DNA of 6,271 nt, from NCBI GenBank assembly GCA_029858605.1, contig JAOUET010000113.1, forward strand, positions 1 to 6,271. The letters are read 5' to 3'. Within the stretch, counting starts at the first letter, position 1. Each line of letters starts with the position of its first letter. Source of the DNA: Coriobacteriia bacterium (lineage in GTDB: Bacteria > Actinomycetota > Coriobacteriia > Anaerosomatales > JAENZW01). The notes under the pieces are model-generated. The model was not told the origin of the DNA and did no database searches. It saw nothing but the letters and a program-made list of their open reading frames with translations. Both the position numbers and the translations under genes were made by a program. This document shows, piece by piece, positions 5,575 to 6,271 of the stretch.

Positions 5575-6252
5575 CTATTTGCCGAAGATAGCTCTGCCCA
5601 CCCGCACTATGGTCGCGCCCTCTTCTACGGCCACGCGGTAGTCGTTGGACATGCCCATCGACAGCTCTAATAACTCTACCCCATCGGGACGCATCGCGCC
5701 GAGTGACTGGGCGAGGCCGCGAAGCTCCCGAAAGACCCATCGGGCGTCTTCCGCGCGACCGAACGGGGCCATCGTCATAAGGCCTCTGACCTCGACGTTC
5801 TCGAGATGCGTCGTTTCGTCCAGCGCGTCGTGAACCTCGGTGGGTTCGAATCCGTGCTTCACTTCTTCGCCGGAAACGTTCACCTGGAGCAGAACGCGTT
5901 GCACGACTCCCGCTTCGGCGGCTTTGGCGTCGATCTTGCGCAGCAACTTGAGCGAATCGACCGAGTGGATGAGGTGTGCACGCCCCACGATGTCTTTGAC
6001 CTTGTTCGTCTGCAACGTTCCGATGAAGTGCCACTGCGCGTCCGGAAACAGCCCGTACTTGCTCAGGAATTCCTGGACGCGATTCTCGCCGAGATCCTTG
6101 ATCCCGCACGCGATGGCTTCCCGGATCTCCGGGACGCCGACGTGTTTGGTGACGGCCACGACGAGAACGTCGTCGGCCGAGCGCCCCACACAGTCGGCCG
6201 CATCGGCGATACTCCGGCGAACCGCCTCATGTCGTTCGACAATAGAAGCCAA
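5575..6252 (-). CDS. yggS: YggS/PLPBP-family PLP-binding protein
   Basis: Single-domain PLP-binding protein (alanine-racemase-like barrel) of the YggS/YlmE/PROSC family, which takes part in vitamin B6 and amino-acid/keto-acid homeostasis and has no confirmed enzyme activity. Key features: the PLP-Schiff-base lysine in VAVTKHV at Lys36, the same number as in E. coli YggS; DLGENRVQE (53-61); WHFIGTLQTNK (74-84); VNVSGEEVKHGF (124-135); GLMTMAP (157-163); SMGMSNDYRVAVEEGAT (198-214); and RVGRAIFG at the end. The apparent start is TTG at 6252, which puts Lys36 at the usual distance. No ATG or GTG lies nearby in frame and the frame stays open to the window edge, so a start beyond 6271 cannot be excluded. 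In another frame a TGA at 6259-6257 may be the stop of the upstream gene. Likely first visible member of the operon. Confidence 0.96.
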   Translation of the reverse strand: MASIVERHEAVRRSIADAADCVGRSADDVLVVAVTKHVGVPEIREAIACGIKDLGENRVQEFLSKYGLFPDAQWHFIGTLQTNKVKDIVGRAHLIHSVDSLKLLRKIDAKAAEAGVVQRVLLQVNVSGEEVKHGFEPTEVHDALDETTHLENVEVRGLMTMAPFGRAEDARWVFRELRGLAQSLGAMRPDGVELLELSMGMSNDYRVAVEEGATIVRVGRAIFGK

Positions 6253-6271
6253 AGGGTCAGTCTTCCCCGAC

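Noticed and set aside
5283..6109. Minus-strand out-of-frame ORFs over sepF and yggS
   Set aside because: They are shadows with Arg/Ser-rich composition; the true frames carry complete family motifs.
1..6271. Mobile element, CRISPR array, tRNA or phage remnant
   Set aside because: I saw no direct repeats with spacers, no transposase or integrase motif, no cloverleaf and no abrupt change in composition.

Overview
The window is an ordinary, densely packed chromosomal region of a high-GC bacterium. Every gene I can support lies on the minus strand, so the genes are read from right to left. The gene content suggests a Gram-positive lineage: SepF, DivIVA, a single-domain YggT and a T-box-controlled ileS. 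High GC, GTG/TTG starts and a full-length, transcription-terminating T-box (not the translational type known for ileS of many classical Actinobacteria) make me lean towards a deep actinobacterial lineage such as Coriobacteriia. That placement is inference and only moderately secure.

Layout in transcription order: a YggS/PLPBP-family PLP-binding protein (6252-5575, TTG start at the window edge); sepF (5550-4990); proC (4986-4162); a YggT-family membrane protein (4165-3887); divIVA (3868-3029); a YggU/DUF167 protein (3020-2736); and an unrecognised two-helix membrane protein (2739-2185). Gaps between these genes are 3 to 24 bases, and two junctions are GTGA stop/start overlaps, so this is almost certainly one operon whose main promoter is to the right of the window. 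A 422-base non-coding stretch (1763-2184) follows. It holds a predicted promoter and a complete T-box leader RNA with an AUC (Ile) specifier, an antiterminator and an intrinsic terminator. Then comes ileS, of which the first 587 codons are visible.

How the parts fit: SepF tethers FtsZ to the membrane, and DivIVA marks curved membrane at poles and septa. YggT is repeatedly found beside division genes. YggS and ProC form a small-metabolism pair (PLP homeostasis and the last step of proline synthesis) that often sits beside yggT and yggU in proteobacteria. The order sepF-yggT-divIVA-ileS matches the ylm/divIVA/ileS region of Bacillus, while yggS-proC-yggT-yggU matches the Pseudomonas-type cluster; this window contains both. 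ileS is probably uncoupled from the operon by its own promoter and is switched on when uncharged tRNA-Ile accumulates.

I found no mobile element, CRISPR array, tRNA, rRNA or clear sign of horizontal transfer, and nothing I would call a new system. The least understood item is the two-helix membrane protein between yggU and the ileS leader.
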